Assembly (NCBI RefSeq): GCF_947179515.1
Contig: NC_067473.1
Coordinates: forward strand, 103,294,282-103,358,281
Length of the DNA: 64,000 bases
Reading direction: 5' to 3'
From: Apodemus sylvaticus
Lineage: Eukaryota > Chordata > Mammalia > Rodentia > Muridae
Below are positions 11,260-22,270 of the stretch, piece by piece. The translations under genes were made by a program, and so were the position numbers. How positions within the stretch are numbered: the first letter of the stretch is position 1; every line of letters begins with the position of its first letter. The notes under the pieces were generated by a model that saw only the letters and a program-made list of their open reading frames with translations, made no database searches and was not told the origin of the DNA.

Positions 11260-11689
11260 TTTAGCTGAATCATCTTCTGCCCTTGATCTTTTACCCTGGA
11301 AAGCTTTTCATCTTTGGCTTTCTAAGTTATAGATTAAAGGATTGAGACTTAGGAAAGAAAGAGCAAACAAAACCAATGGGATGGGTGTTTAACTTCTGAG
11401 ATGACTTGAGACCAAAGGCTTCTTTATTGTCCTATGAGGCCTTGCCCAATTGACTAGGAAAGTTCAATATTACTTGAAAAGAAATATCATTTAAGTAAAT
11501 GAAGTAATTTTACCTGGTCTTTTTTACTTCCTCAGGGAATGTGGGGGCAGTGGTTTTAAGATAATTAAGGACTTGTGCTTTCAGAAAGTAAGAATGATTA
11601 TTATTTTTTCCCTAAAGGGATGACCTTGACTCAGGCTGATTAGATTTTTGAAATGTTCCCTTGGTTTTGTCTTTAATGGTCCTAGGTCA
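11260..11689. other. Unique non-coding stretch
   Basis: No gene or clear repeat seen. Confidence 0.5.
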
Positions 11690-11892
11690 TGTAAAGGCTT
11701 AACAGAGGCCCCAACAAAGGGAAAGCAAGGTGGGGGAAAGGGAGTGTATTGGTGGGGCATATAAGTGGAGGCAGGGGGAGGTAGGAGGGGCAGGGGTTAG
11801 GAGTTTTAGGGGAGAGGGGAAATCGGGAAAGGTTTTACCATTGGCAATGTAAATGAAGAAGATATTCAATAAAAAAAAGAAAAAAAAAAGAA
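11690..11892 (+). mobile_element. L1 3' UTR terminus
   Basis: 3' terminal L1 fragment: GTAAAGGCTTAACAGAGGCCCC, a G-rich polypurine tract (11760-11820), GGGAAATCGGGAAAGG, GCAATGTAAATGAAGAAGATATTCAATAAA, then a poly(A) of about 20 with one G. Strongly 5' truncated. No convincing TSD found. Confidence 0.8.
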
Positions 11893-12784
11893 CTTACCCT
11901 CTCTACAACTTGTCACAAGCAGAGGTATTAAGCCACTGTTACAGGAAAATACAAGTATCTTTGCTATTACGAAGTCTACAGAATCTGCATATGCCCTAAG
12001 TATAGACTTTCTAGAGGGATCTATGACATACAAACAAAGGGACTCCCCATAAAGCAGCATTCTATAAGGTCAATACCCTTGACCTTTATTTCTCTGGTGT
12101 CTTCTAGTCCAATGAGTAGGAAGCGAGGCTGGGAGGGAGGTGCTCAGTAACATGGGAGCTGATACCCACTTGGGAGAATCTTAAACACAGTGGAAAGATC
12201 TTTTAAAAGCTCTTGAGGATGTATGTCTCCATACTCCCTGAACCTGCTGTTCACAACACAGCCAATGTTGAAAATCATTGGTTTGCATAGCTAAGCACTA
12301 AACATAATTCGGAAGTCTGGAGTGCATTCTACAAGGATTTCTTATTAATACGCACAGCAGGCAGAGGAACCCGTTTGAATGACATAGTATTGGTTACTTT
12401 GAACTGGACCTTGAAACTTGAAGAGATGTAAGAATTTAATTAAGAAAAAAACTTGAAAGCTTGAGAAGAGAAATTTGGATGATGGAAAGGAATGGCAACT
12501 GTGTTTTCTTCTGGCACAAAGACGGTGTCCAAATAGGGAAATATGTAGTAAAGTAGTCAGGTCCAAATATAACAAAAATGCTGAGCTTCAGACAAAGGAC
12601 TCTGCAAGTCAATTCACCAGTGCTGGCTGACAGTGCTTTCCACAGGTGATGTTTCTCTGTCAAACCTCTTCCTTCCTTTTGTTCTTATGAAGCCTGCTCA
12701 CAACAGGATGTGCAGCTTGACCAAACCTGAGCAGCCAGGTGGGGTTTCTAAGACCCAATTCAATATAATCAATGCCAATATTTA
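11893..12784. other. Unique non-coding stretch
   Basis: No gene or named repeat. The short minus-strand open frames (64-76 codons) carry no domain signature. Confidence 0.5.
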
Positions 12785-12898
12785 AAAAGGGCTCCAGAGA
12801 ATTCAGTGCCCTCTTTTGGCCCCTGTGGATACCAGACATACACATGGTACACAGACACACAGCCAGGAAACACTTAGATACATTTAAAAAAAAAATCC
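12785..12898 (+). mobile_element. B3 SINE, 3' half
   Basis: GTGCCCTCTTTTGGCCCCTGTGGATACCAG, CACATGGTACACAGACACAC and GGAAACACTTAGATACATTTAAAAAAAAAA match the 3' half of B3, with its A-rich tail at 12886-12895. The tRNA-like 5' half is missing. Confidence 0.7.
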
Positions 12899-13084
12899 AG
12901 CAGGAAAACAACTCATTATGAGAAAAGCATTCAGGTCTTCCAGAATATTCTGGCAAGGCTGACATTTGTCCTGTCAGCTGACAGTTCAGTCTGAATGATT
13001 TCAGCATCTTCATGTCCTGAGTGTGACTCTGGAAAACTGTATAATGCATTTTCTGGAAATTGTCCCCTCAAGCTTGGTTCTTGA

Positions 13085-13300
13085 ATATTGTATTAGCTCC
13101 CTTACTGCTGCTGTAACAAATTATAACAGTGATGGTATCTTCAAGCAACAGGCACTTGTTTCCTCACAGTTCTGAGCACAGCCTGAAAATGTTTCCAAAA
13201 TCAAGGTGTTGACACGAATGTGCTGGTTTTTCTACGGGGAGTGAATCTTCCTTTGCCTCTCTCTATAGCATCTGTAGGGAGCCAGACTCTGAAACCACCT
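13085..13300 (-). mobile_element. Probable MLT1-like MaLR LTR fragment
   Basis: GTATTAGCTCCCTTACTGCTGCTGTAACAAATTATAAC, CTTGTTTCCTCACAGTTCTGAG and AAATCAAGGTGTTGACA match the antisense end of MLT1-class LTRs, an old mammalian MaLR group that predates rodents. Diverged; ends uncertain. Confidence 0.5.
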
Positions 13301-13446
13301 CTCTGATACACTTCTTCTTTTCTGTCTTCATTTATGTTCCCCTAACTCCATTTTCCTCTGTTGAAAAAACATATCTGGTAGTGGTACTGTTCTCAATGCT
13401 ATCTCCAATTTATCACCTCTTTTTGTTTGATCATATTGGATATAAT

Positions 13447-13632
13447 TTACATTTCCATTTTTAATTTACATTTCCATTTTTTGTCTTTTTTTTATTCGAT
13501 GTATTTTTTATTTACATTTCAAATGATTTCCCCTTTTCTAGCCCCCCACTCCCCGAAAGTCCCATAAGCCCCCTTCTCTCCCCCTGTCCTCCCACCCACC
13601 CCTTCCCACTTCCCCGTTCTGGTTTTGCCCAG
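13447..13632 (-). mobile_element. L1 3' UTR terminus behind a short tandem duplication
   Basis: 13481-13632 is an antisense L1 3' end: poly(T), ATTCGATG, TTATTTACATTTCAAATGATTTCC, then the C-rich complement of the G-rich 3' UTR tract, ending at CCGTTCTGGTTTTG. The same sequence starts the L1s at 46205 and 46577. Just before it, ATTTACATTTCCATTTTT occurs twice in tandem (13447-13480). Confidence 0.82.
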
Positions 13633-13685
13633 AATTTAAAAATTCTCCAAGATGAACTTAGATTATAGCATTCACTCCATTTATG

Positions 13686-13711
13686 TTGTGTGTGTGTGTG
13701 TGTGTGTGTGT
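13686..13711. repeat. (GT)n microsatellite
   Basis: About 13 GT units abutting the tail side of an antisense SINE. Confidence 0.9.
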
Positions 13712-13846
13712 ATCCACACATGTGTATGCATGCATTTGTGCCACAACATGAGTGTGGAGATCTCTTTCTTCTGGGGGTTGAACTCAGATCCCTAGCCTTG
13801 GAAGGGAGTGCCTCCCCAACTGACCCTTGTCTTTAGCCCTGTCTTA
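13712..13846 (-). mobile_element. B4/RSINE-type SINE fragment
   Basis: GTGTGGAGATCTCTTTCTTCTGGGGGTTGAACTCAGATCCC, CCTTGGAAGGGAGTGCCTCCCCAACTGACCC match the antisense tRNA-derived half of a B4/RSINE element. The flanking (GT)n fits its CA-rich tail. Confidence 0.65.
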
Positions 13847-13849
13847 GCT

Positions 13850-14200
13850 TTCTGAACTCACTTCTTTTCTAATGATTACATTCGATGCTATAAACTCCAT
13901 GTGAGTGCTGCTGTCAGTGCACCTCTCAGTGTATTATGCTTCAAGACACATTGAGCTTGAAATAAATTCCCCGTGGCTTCTCACTGTGTTACTTAGAACT
14001 CAAGTTTATTTTCCAAATATTTGGAAATTGTTTTTCCTAGCCGTCTTTCATTGATTGTTTTCTAACGAATAGCATTTGTACTCTGAGGGCACAGTGACTT
14101 CTACTCTTAGGAAGTGTGAGATGTGTCCTAGAGCTCAGAATGTGGACTCATGATGCTTGTTCCCTGTGAATTTTATGAAAGGAAGTATTCTATTGTAAGT
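13850..14200. other. Unique non-coding stretch
   Basis: No gene or named repeat seen. Confidence 0.5.
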
Positions 14201-14377
14201 GTGTGTGTGTGTAACAATAGAGTATCAAAATGCAAACAACATATTTATATATTATGCATATATATTGTATATACATACACACAATATATGCATGTACATA
14301 TATATATATTACATGCTTTACATATATAAATGCTATGTATATATAGATACATATATTTATATATCTTGTACTGGTAT

Positions 14378-14412
<35 letters not shown>

Positions 14413-14417
14413 TTTTT
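14201..14417. repeat. AT-rich block with (GT)n, (TA)n and (TTTA)n
   Basis: A short (GT)n at about 14201-14213, alternating AT/ACAT sequence at 14240-14370, and about ten perfect TTTA units at 14377-14416. The plus-strand open frame through it (14199-14462) is low-complexity and not a gene. Confidence 0.9.
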
Positions 14418-14812
14418 GTCAGACTAGAGTCAGAGTCATCTGGGAAGAGGACTTTTGACTGAGAAAAATGCCTCCATCATATTGGCTTGTGGGCAAGAGT
14501 GTAGAATATTTTCTTGCTTCATGATTGATATGTGTGGCAAGGAGCAGGTTCCTGTGAGAGGTGCCACCCCTGGACAGGTGGTCATGAATAGTATAAAAAA
14601 AACAAGAGGAGCTTGACATGGGGAGAAAGCCAGAAGGCAGCACCCCTCCACGGTCCCTGAACTCAGCCCCTGCCTCAAGGTTCCTATCCTAAAGTCCTAT
14701 GCTGACTTCACTTCATGATAGACTGCAACTGTAGGATGAAAGAAACATTCCTTCGCATGTTGCTTTTGGTGTTCTATTACAGTAATAGAAACCCAACTAA
14801 GATAACATTAAA
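14418..14812 (+). mobile_element. MaLR-type LTR
   Basis: GTCAGACTAGAGTCAGAGTCATCTGGGAAGAGG, ACTGAGAAAAATGCCTCCATC, GGCAAGGAGCAGG, AAGCCAGAAGGCAGCACCCCTCC, TGCTTTTGGTGTTC and AATAGAAACCCAACTAAGATA follow the order of a rodent MaLR LTR. The 5' end abuts the (TTTA)n tract. Confidence 0.7.
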
Positions 14813-14814
14813 GA

Positions 14815-15190
14815 TTGCAGTGTCTTTTGTTGGAATAGTTCTTTTATCATTACATGATGGATCCTTTTTCTTTGTTTTTCTTGCCGAGAAACTGGCTGTT
14901 TCTGGAATGAATGCATCTATTCCATCTTCGCTCAATGAACGCCAGCACAGCTTACAGTTCGCACTTATTTTCTCTTTTCTATCATTCTTACACATTGGTT
15001 TAAGCTACAGTTGTCAATACTGTATGGAATTGGGCTGATTTATTGTTAACAAACTTGGTAATGGCACAGAAACAAAGTCCCTGAAACATGAATGCATTTC
15101 AAAAAGGCCAAGTACAATTGGCCTTTTGACAATTTGTACCAACAACAGGGGGGAAAGGGAAGTTTTTGTAACAAACATGAAAGAATAGAC
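14815..15190. other. Unique non-coding stretch
   Basis: No gene; the 107-codon frame at 14715-15038 overlaps the LTR and lacks domain signatures. Confidence 0.5.
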
Positions 15191-15194
15191 AGCT

Positions 15195-15312
15195 AAGGTG
15201 TGGATAATCTGAACCTAAATACCTACTTCATACCAGACACAAAATAATCCAAGATAGATCAAGGTTACAAACACAAAAGCTAAAACTATAAGGCTTTAGA
15301 AAATTTCATCAT
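15195..15312 (+). mobile_element. Small old L1 ORF2 fragment
   Basis: CCTACTTCATACCAGACACAAAATAATCC, GATAGATCAAGG and AAAAGCTAAAACTATAAGGCTTTAGAA resemble a conserved part of old L1 ORF2 (the DLKxxALKL region). Short and diverged. Confidence 0.5.
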
Positions 15313-16856
15313 AAAATTTTGTCCCATTTAGTTTTATTAAAATAGCATTCTTCTTTCTTAGGAAAGTTTAAGAATTTCTTTGAAAAGTTGCACCAGGCTC
15401 AAAAGCAAATATCACGGTGTGAGTTGAACAATTGGTTCTGCATGCTGTTTGTAGTATGTATTTGAAACAGGAGACTGCTGGGGCCACCACAGAGAAATCA
15501 TTTTGAATCGCAAGATCTAACAGGCATCAACTGCTTAGTATTTGTATGAGAATTCCGAGGGTCTGTGGTATGCTGTTGATGCCTCTCTTCCCTGAACAAT
15601 TCCCACTCCACACCCTGCATTTTTTTATTGTATGTATTGGCTCACAACAATTGTACAGACTAATGCCTTGCATCGTGACATTTGTGCACATGAATATATC
15701 CAGCTATGATCATATTTATTCTCTCCATTCTCTTCCCTCTCTGCACTCCATCTCTTCCTACTCCTCCCATTTCTTTACTTTCAATCTGTATTTTTTAGTG
15801 GCAGCATATAATTGTGTCTCATATTATTAGTTTTAATCAATGCTGACAGTCTCGATTGACCACTGATGTTAAAGCGATTACTGTTAGAACAATGTCACTC
15901 TTATCTCTAGCGGTTTTCTAGCCATTGCTCTTGTCTCTTTTTTTTAAGGCATCTTCTCATTTTTTTCTGCCTTCTCTCTTTTAATGGGCCCTTAGTTTTT
16001 TTGTTTTAATTAAAATGTCACTGCATCACTCTTCTCCTTCCCTCTCCCCTTTGTTTTCTGCCTTTTCTCCCCTTTACTCTTTCTCAAATTGATGGCCTCT
16101 TTCCCTTGATTACTATTGTTACACACATATAAATCAATGAATAAAAAAAATAAATAAAGCCGATTGAATCTGTTTTGTTGCTTGTGTGAATATGATTTCA
16201 GGGCTAAACACTTTATACTGGATAATTAATTACAGGGCTCATTAATGGGAGAGACTGATTCTTCCTCACTCAGCAGTCATTATCAGTCTGTACTTCTCTG
16301 TTTTTGGGTGGGGCTTCAGGAACTTTCTCACCCTTCCAATATTAGCATGTCTATGCAATTGCTATTATTTAGGTCTTGTGTTGCCAGTGATTCTACTGTG
16401 GTATCATGTGTGTCTCTTTCTGATCATTTCTAGGAGATACAATCTCAGAGAAGATTTAATGTTCTTCTCATTTTTACAATATTCCTGCCCCATCCTCTGT
16501 CATATTCCCTGATGCAGTTGTGCTGTATCCATGAGGGATGGGCTCCTTCCTACTCATTGTCTCTGTGTTATGACCAGTTGAGTTTTCTGTGATGGTATCT
16601 GTTGGCTGTAAACAGAGATTCTTTGATGAAGGATGAGAGCTGCATTTATCTGTAGATATCAAGACAAGTTTTAGCATATGGGTAGGAATTATGCTATTCT
16701 AACAAAGTGGAGGTAGCAGATTCTCCTCTAAGATTCATAACCCCACTACTCCTTGGCAGTTAGCTATGCTTCTAGTGTCACACATATTTTCTCCTCCTTT
16801 TGAATGGGTCTTTCATTTTGTTGTGACTTCTAAGCATTACAGCTTGTTAGGACTAT
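15313..16856. other. Non-coding stretch with pyrimidine-rich patches
   Basis: No gene seen. Pyrimidine-rich sequence at 15715-15790 and 15930-16085; A-rich run with AAATAAATAAA at 16141-16160. Nothing else nameable. Confidence 0.5.
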
Positions 16857-17202
16857 CAGTTTGTCCTGGTTTGAATATTCTTGGCCCAGGGAGTGTCACC
16901 ATTAGGAGGTGTGGCCTTTTTGAGGAATTGTGTCACTGTGGGGGTGGGCTTTGAGAGCTCCTCCTACTAGCTGCCTGAAGTTTCATGTCTTCTATTTGCC
17001 TTCAGAACAAGAGGTAGATGTCTAAGTTCCTCTAGCGCCATGCCTGCCTGGACACTGCCATGCTTCCTGCCGTGATGGCAGGGACGGAATAGACTGAACT
17101 CTGACCCTGTAAGCCAGGCCCCAATTAAATGTTGTTCTTTATAAGGGTTGGCTTGGTCATGGTGTCTCTTCATAGCAGTGGAACCCTTACTAAGACACAG
17201 TT
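16857..17202 (+). mobile_element. Solo MaLR LTR with 5-bp TSD
   Basis: The LTR proper is 16862-17197 (336 bp). It starts TGTCCTGGTTTGAATATTC and ends ACTAAGACA, the TG...CA ends expected of an LTR. CAGTT lies on both sides (16857-16861 and 17198-17202). Internal landmarks: ATTAGGAGGTGTGGCC, GTCACTGTGGGGGTGGGCTTTGAG, CCCCAATTAAATGTTG (polyadenylation region), TTGGTCATGGTGTCTCTTC. ERVL-MaLR, MT/ORR1-type; exact subfamily not certain. It arose by LTR-LTR recombination of a former provirus-like insert. Confidence 0.85.
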
Positions 17203-17865
17203 GCTTCCCTCCTTTTGCATATCACACCGTTTCTTCTCATACCATAAAAGATAGACGGCAGACTATCAAGTTAGATCTAGCTCAAATTTTCTGATTTGTG
17301 TGTCTGAAGTGTTCAGTGGTTCAGCATCAGGGGATTATCTTTAACCTCTAAGAGGCAACCAAGAGCAACAACAATGGCTTGTATTGTGGGTTTTTTTTTT
17401 TTTTTTTTGTAGTCACTTGAACTGCCTTGAGCAACAGTGGTTTCTTCATATACAGATACATGCACTGGAAAGGTTGGATCTTGTTATTATATTTCTCTAG
17501 TTTATAAGACAATTTGCTCTCTTTGTGTCATTCTGCAATAGATGGCCAGACAAAGAGCTTCTGGTTTCCCATTTGCTTATTTTTTATATTGTTATAAGGA
17601 AGTTACTAATGTTAGTAATGGCCGTGTTTTTTCATTTCTAAGCAGGAACAATATAATTATATATCATATGCACACAGAATTGCTATTATCATTAGGAAAA
17701 TTATTGTACTTAGTCATCTTTAAGACTGATTTTATGTTGGAATTTTTCTGATTTCATAAAATTTCTACCTATAAATTTAAGGGACAAATCCACAGTTATG
17801 AATTTTGGGTGTTACATTTTTGGAACAATATGCAAGTGCGATAGGAAAGTACAGGTAAAAATCAG
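17203..17865. other. Unique stretch with a T20 run
   Basis: No gene seen. A poly(T) of about 20 at 17389-17408 has no recognisable retroelement body attached. Confidence 0.55.
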
Positions 17866-17867
17866 GG

Positions 17868-18172
17868 AGGTGGTTCAGTAGTGAAATGCTTGCTATCCAA
17901 ACATGAGGGCCAGAGTTGATTCCCATGACCTAAGTAAATGTGGTTTGTATACAGTGGTCTGCTGCAGTTCTTGCCTTTGGGAAGCAGAGACGGGGAATCC
18001 CCAGGGCAAACTGGATAGCTTCACTCTATGAAGTAGTAACCTCTTAGTTTAAGTGAGATATGTTGTCTCAATATACAAGAGGGAAGACACATGCCATCAC
18101 CCTGTCCTCTACACATACATACACATGTGTAGGTGTGCCCCCTCAGACATGAACACACACACACACACATAT
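17868..18172 (+). mobile_element. B4-type SINE
   Basis: Composite rodent SINE (tRNA-derived front, B1-like middle): GGTGGTTCAGTAGTGAAATGC, GAGGGCCAGAGTTGATTCCCATGACC, CTTTGGGAAGCAGAGACGGGGAATCCCCAGG, GATATGTTGTCTCAATA, then ACACATGCCATCACCCTGTCC and a CA-rich tail at 18150-18170. Older copy with scattered changes. Confidence 0.7.
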
Positions 18173-18317
18173 GAGTGCACATACATAGACTCACTCCACA
18201 CAGTGAGTCTATACATATACATAAACAAAAGAAGAAAAGGAAGCCCAAAGAAATAACCCTCCCCCCAGCTAGAAGATAATTGTCTTGGTCTGAGCTTACC
18301 ATTTGTGCTGTGGTCTA

Positions 18318-18375
18318 AAATAAGCTACCTAATGTGCCTGAATCTTGGCTTCTTCACCTATGCAATTAGGTGGCT
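18318..18375 (+). mobile_element. MIR fragment
   Basis: AGCTACCTAATGTGCCTGAATCTTGGCTTCTTCACC follows the MIR core pattern (acttaacctctctgagcctcag). Ancient mammalian SINE; short. Confidence 0.5.
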
Positions 18376-19344
18376 AATTTACATGGCAACAAAAGCTGAC
18401 AGTCTGATATTTTAATAGATATAGCCCAAAGTACCTAATTTATTGTTTGCACCCTTAGTGCTTACACATGAAATATTTTATTGGCCTTGAGGAAATAGCC
18501 ATTTGAATGTCAGCTATTAGCAAGGCACTGTGTGGCCAGCATACATTCCTCAACTAGTGTTTCCTCCTGTTTCAAGCATAAGAAATGTGGTGTCTGCTTG
18601 CTGACATATTTGAACACTGGGTAGATTTGTCTAGGTTACAAGCAAGATCATTTGCAAATAACTGATTTACTGAAAAGATAATGAAAAATATAGTTATTGA
18701 ATAGTCTATTTTAGAAATTAATATTCAAATTAATTAATTGACCAATAGCTTTAACTGGAAAACAAAAAGTTCAATTAGGTATGTGTGTCTGAATGCTATT
18801 GGACTTCCTAAAGCAGTACCCTCTTCCAGTCTCTTTTTCTTCACATATCTAAATATATATTGCATAAATTGATTAAATAGATTTTCTTTAATAGAAATGA
18901 CTCAGGTATTTTCTATACAGCAAATTGCCATTGTTTAGTTCTTTCATCTTTAAAATCAGTTAGAATTCTATTAACTCAATGCCTAAGAGCATCAGGTACT
19001 ATTTAGAATCTGGACATAAGGAAATAAATAGACAGACACCACTTGTAAATGAGTTCACCATCTGGTATGGGTCAGAATTTTCTAAGTGAAGATGAGTCTT
19101 GGCAAGTTCCACTCCACCTAGAGAAACAGACTCAGAAGTTATTTCATATTTATGATAGTGAGGGAAGACAGAAACATGAATGTGTGCTAAGAACCATGGA
19201 GACAGAAGAATCATCAACACTTAAACAGCTCTCAGAAGGGCTGGTGAGAGGAAAGACATAACTGAAAAAAAAAGGGGGTGGGGACAGAGATTCGACTATA
19301 GAATTAAAGGTTTGTAGTCTCTAAAACAAAACAAAAGACCCAAG
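18376..19344. other. Unique AT-rich stretch
   Basis: No gene or repeat that I can name. Confidence 0.5.
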
Positions 19345-19744
19345 TCAAGAGTTTGTTGAGTTACACTTCTACCATGTCTCCTTTCCCCAGAAATGAGGCT
19401 CCTCCCCTTCCGTGCAGCTCGCTCCTCACCTCCTCTGGGATGGAGGGTTGATAAGAAAGCATTCTATGCTGTACTTGTAGTTGCAAGGTAATATGACGGC
19501 CATATCTAGTTTGTGCCTCTCTTCCTCTTAACATGCGGACTAGTATAGCTTGATCACACAGTGTGGCCATTCCATGCCAGTTCTCTGGGTCTCTTTCTCC
19601 ATTTCTGACCCTGATCATGTTGTCCATGGTGATTGTCTCTCTCCACGCAGCCCCTTTTTGGACCAATGTCAATGATATACCCTCTCTTTTGGTATATTCT
19701 GTAAGCATAATTTTTTGCAACCTACTTTTAATAAGGGTTAAACA
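19345..19744 (-). mobile_element. Probable retroviral leader/internal remnant
   Basis: Lies downstream, in minus orientation, of the LTR-like unit at 19745-20430. The edge CCTACTTTTAATAAGGGTTAAACATC is shared in diverged form with 38022-38050, which lies in the same place next to the second copy of that LTR, so it belongs to the same element family. The 119-codon minus frame (19361-19720) is the longest here but has no motif that I recognise. It could be part of a degraded gag or leader; I do not assign a function. Confidence 0.45.
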
Positions 19745-20430
19745 TCTCCTTTAATCCACTACCCAGCAGAGATAGTGGAAGAAAAAAGTTATTAGGAAAG
19801 GGGTGAAGTGGACCTGTTCAGCCATAGTTCTTTGGGCGTGAACTTGATCTTTGGCAGCAATTTAGTCCTGTAGCAGATGCCAAATTCATCTTAGCAGCTG
19901 CAGACCAAATCCGCTAGACTGGCAGACCTCAGACATGAACCAGCAGACCTGAACCAGCAGCTATAGTTTAGTCCTTTCAGCAAGCAGGCATTGGACAGTG
20001 GTAGTTCAGTCCTAAGGAAACCACTAGGCTTGCCAAACAGCCTGAGGTGATGTCACAGAACCTCACAAACAGTTCTTGGGCAAGTTTCTTTCAATGACAG
20101 AGTTATCACAAGTTGAGCTCAACAACACTATGCAAGGCAAGCCAATACATGCATGCCTTTAGAGAATGCAAGGCAGAGCAAACCAAACCAAAGCCCAATG
20201 CTCTTAGCCTACTGTCTGTGGGGCCATATTTATATGCCTTCACCAAGCATACTTTCACGTGTTTGCTATATCAAAACATCCTTTAACCTGTGTCTGCTTC
20301 AGGAAAACAGTGTTTCACATGTCTGCTACGGCAAGACATCCTTTCATCCGTGTGCCCCAGCAAACCATCATTTGACATAACCAACTTCCCAACGAACTAG
20401 AAGTTTCCACTTTCCCATTCCTGTTTCAAG
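19745..20430 (-). mobile_element. ERV LTR, first copy of a repeated family
   Basis: Related to 38040-38935: both share the CTACCCAGCAGAGATAGTGG-type start, AGTTCTTTGG, TTAGCAGCTGCAG, AACACTATGCAAGGCAAGCCAATACATGC and a run of roughly 40-bp repeats of the form CATCCTTTCAC-tgtctgc-TTCAGGAAAAC (20250-20370). Read on the minus strand those repeats would be upstream, enhancer-like units followed by a TATA-like element (ATATAAATATGG, around 20225-20237), so orientation is minus. Ends are approximate. Endogenous retrovirus; class and family name not secured. Confidence 0.55.
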
Positions 20431-22164
20431 GCTTGGTCGTGGCTACTTGTAACTGTGAGGCTCTGTCTTCTAATAAAATTCACACTGAACGGTAATTCTT
20501 TTTTGCCAGCTCCTCTTTTACAGACCTATTAATTTAGACCAAGTTTAAATGCCAGGAATTTATGTGATGAATGATCCTAGGAAGCACCATGAAGGAGTGA
20601 TGAAGTGGGGGAGAAGAGGTGAGGGGTAATAGGAAGAATACATCACATAACTCACAGGCATGAGCGAGTAATGCTTATCTTCAGAAAGAGACCTGAGAGC
20701 CTAGGGATAAGTACACCAGGCATAGGGAGTCATTGCTTAGCGGCTAGTTTCAGGAGAAGCAAGTTCCTGGCCCTGATAGCCTATCTCACAAACAGGGTTC
20801 AATGGTTTGAGAGGCCTTTTCAGGCAAGAGTGTCAGGGCTTTCAAACATGGAAATATTGCCTGGATGTACCATTTTCAGGTTTACCACTGTGGAGTTCCA
20901 TGAGAGCCACAAGACAAGAGAATTTCTCGGGGGAAGAAATTAGTAACACAAACCACTGGGGCTGGTGAAGCTAGAGAGTGAAGGGCAGGCTAAGAATTCT
21001 TTCTCTGGGAAAAAGCTACTACCAGAAATGGAAATGAGAGAAGCAGAAGGGTAAATAAATGATCAAATAAAATATAAGAAGGGAACAAAATGAATGTGTG
21101 GGGTCGACATAAATGAAACGTACACAATAAAATAAAATCCCATTAAAATACTTTTTATGACTGAACTCATCTATCATCATATCAGGAGACTTTCTTTGAA
21201 ATAGTGAGATTGATTTCCAGGCCTCGACTCTTTAAATGCACCTTTTGTCCATTTTTTTCTTTTGTCCATTTTTTATGATGGAGCTTAACAGATAGACTCT
21301 AAATAATTTATTTGTTGCTTATGCAGGGGTGGAATCGGGCATAGAGGAAAGTTAGAGCTCCGTTTGGTTCATTTTAGCCATAAAACACTGAATTACTTTG
21401 TGCACAGCAATCTTAGGTCACATTAATGGAAACTAAACCAGCATCCTGGGGATATAAACCGGGAAACACAGTGTCCATGCCATAGCAAGGTTATTCCTAT
21501 TGATGAGGTTTCTTCCCGACATATTGATGAAGGCTGCGCTGCAGTCTATCCTCAGAATACTAAGTGACTTCTTAGGTGTGATTGCATTTTTTCCCAAACA
21601 GGCTCTAGATGGGGATAGTCAGCTATTGTTCTGTTTTCTCAACAGTTAAAGGGAACAGCGTATACAACAACTGGAAGAGAGTATATTAGAGTTCTTTCTC
21701 ATTTTTAAATCTCTCACAGACTCCTGAAATGATTTAGAATATTACTTAAGGCAGATAAGATATGAAAAATATTTTTGAATTGTTATTCTAGATGATTTAT
21801 TAAAGTGGAACATTACTGCCTGTCACCTCTATCACGATATGTACATTTGCTTGATAGAAAACAGTTGAGTTTTAAAAAGTAAAGTAGATTTAATCAGAAA
21901 TAAGGAGTTAAAGTGTTCTGATTTTTTAAAAAACTAGTGTTTTGCAGACAACAAGGAAGGATAGAAAAGCCAATGCCCACTAGGAAAGAAAAGTAAAATT
22001 CATAAGCATTCTTGCATAAACATTTAAATAACAAAGTAAGAATTATGGGTTTTATTATTAAAATTATTTATATAAAATTAATTATATTCATCCATTTCCC
22101 TAGGAAGTGATTTATTCTATTCTTTAGGGACAGGAGAGGAAAAGAAAAGGAAAATCAATATAAT
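20431..22164. other. Unassigned non-coding stretch
   Basis: No gene recognised. The part at 20570-21130 is purine-rich and could belong to the adjacent retroviral remnant, but I see no diagnostic motif. The rest is unique-looking. Confidence 0.45.
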
Positions 22165-22270
22165 ACCAAAGTGAGATGGTGCAGTGGAAAGAGTGTAATA
22201 TATTCTTGACACTAGGTACATCAAATGACCTCTGTAGATCCCGTTTTTCTTCTGCCTAATGAGAAAAATT
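22165..22270 (+). mobile_element. MIR fragment
   Basis: GAGATGGTGCAGTGGAAAGAGTG, then AAATGACCTCTGTAGATCCCGTTTTTCTTCTGCC and AATGAGAAAAA follow the start and end of the MIR consensus with an internal deletion. Confidence 0.5.

Noticed and set aside
19361..19720. 119-codon minus-strand frame as a retroviral gene
   Set aside because: Lies where gag or leader would be, but no motif supports it; kept only as part of the ERV remnant.
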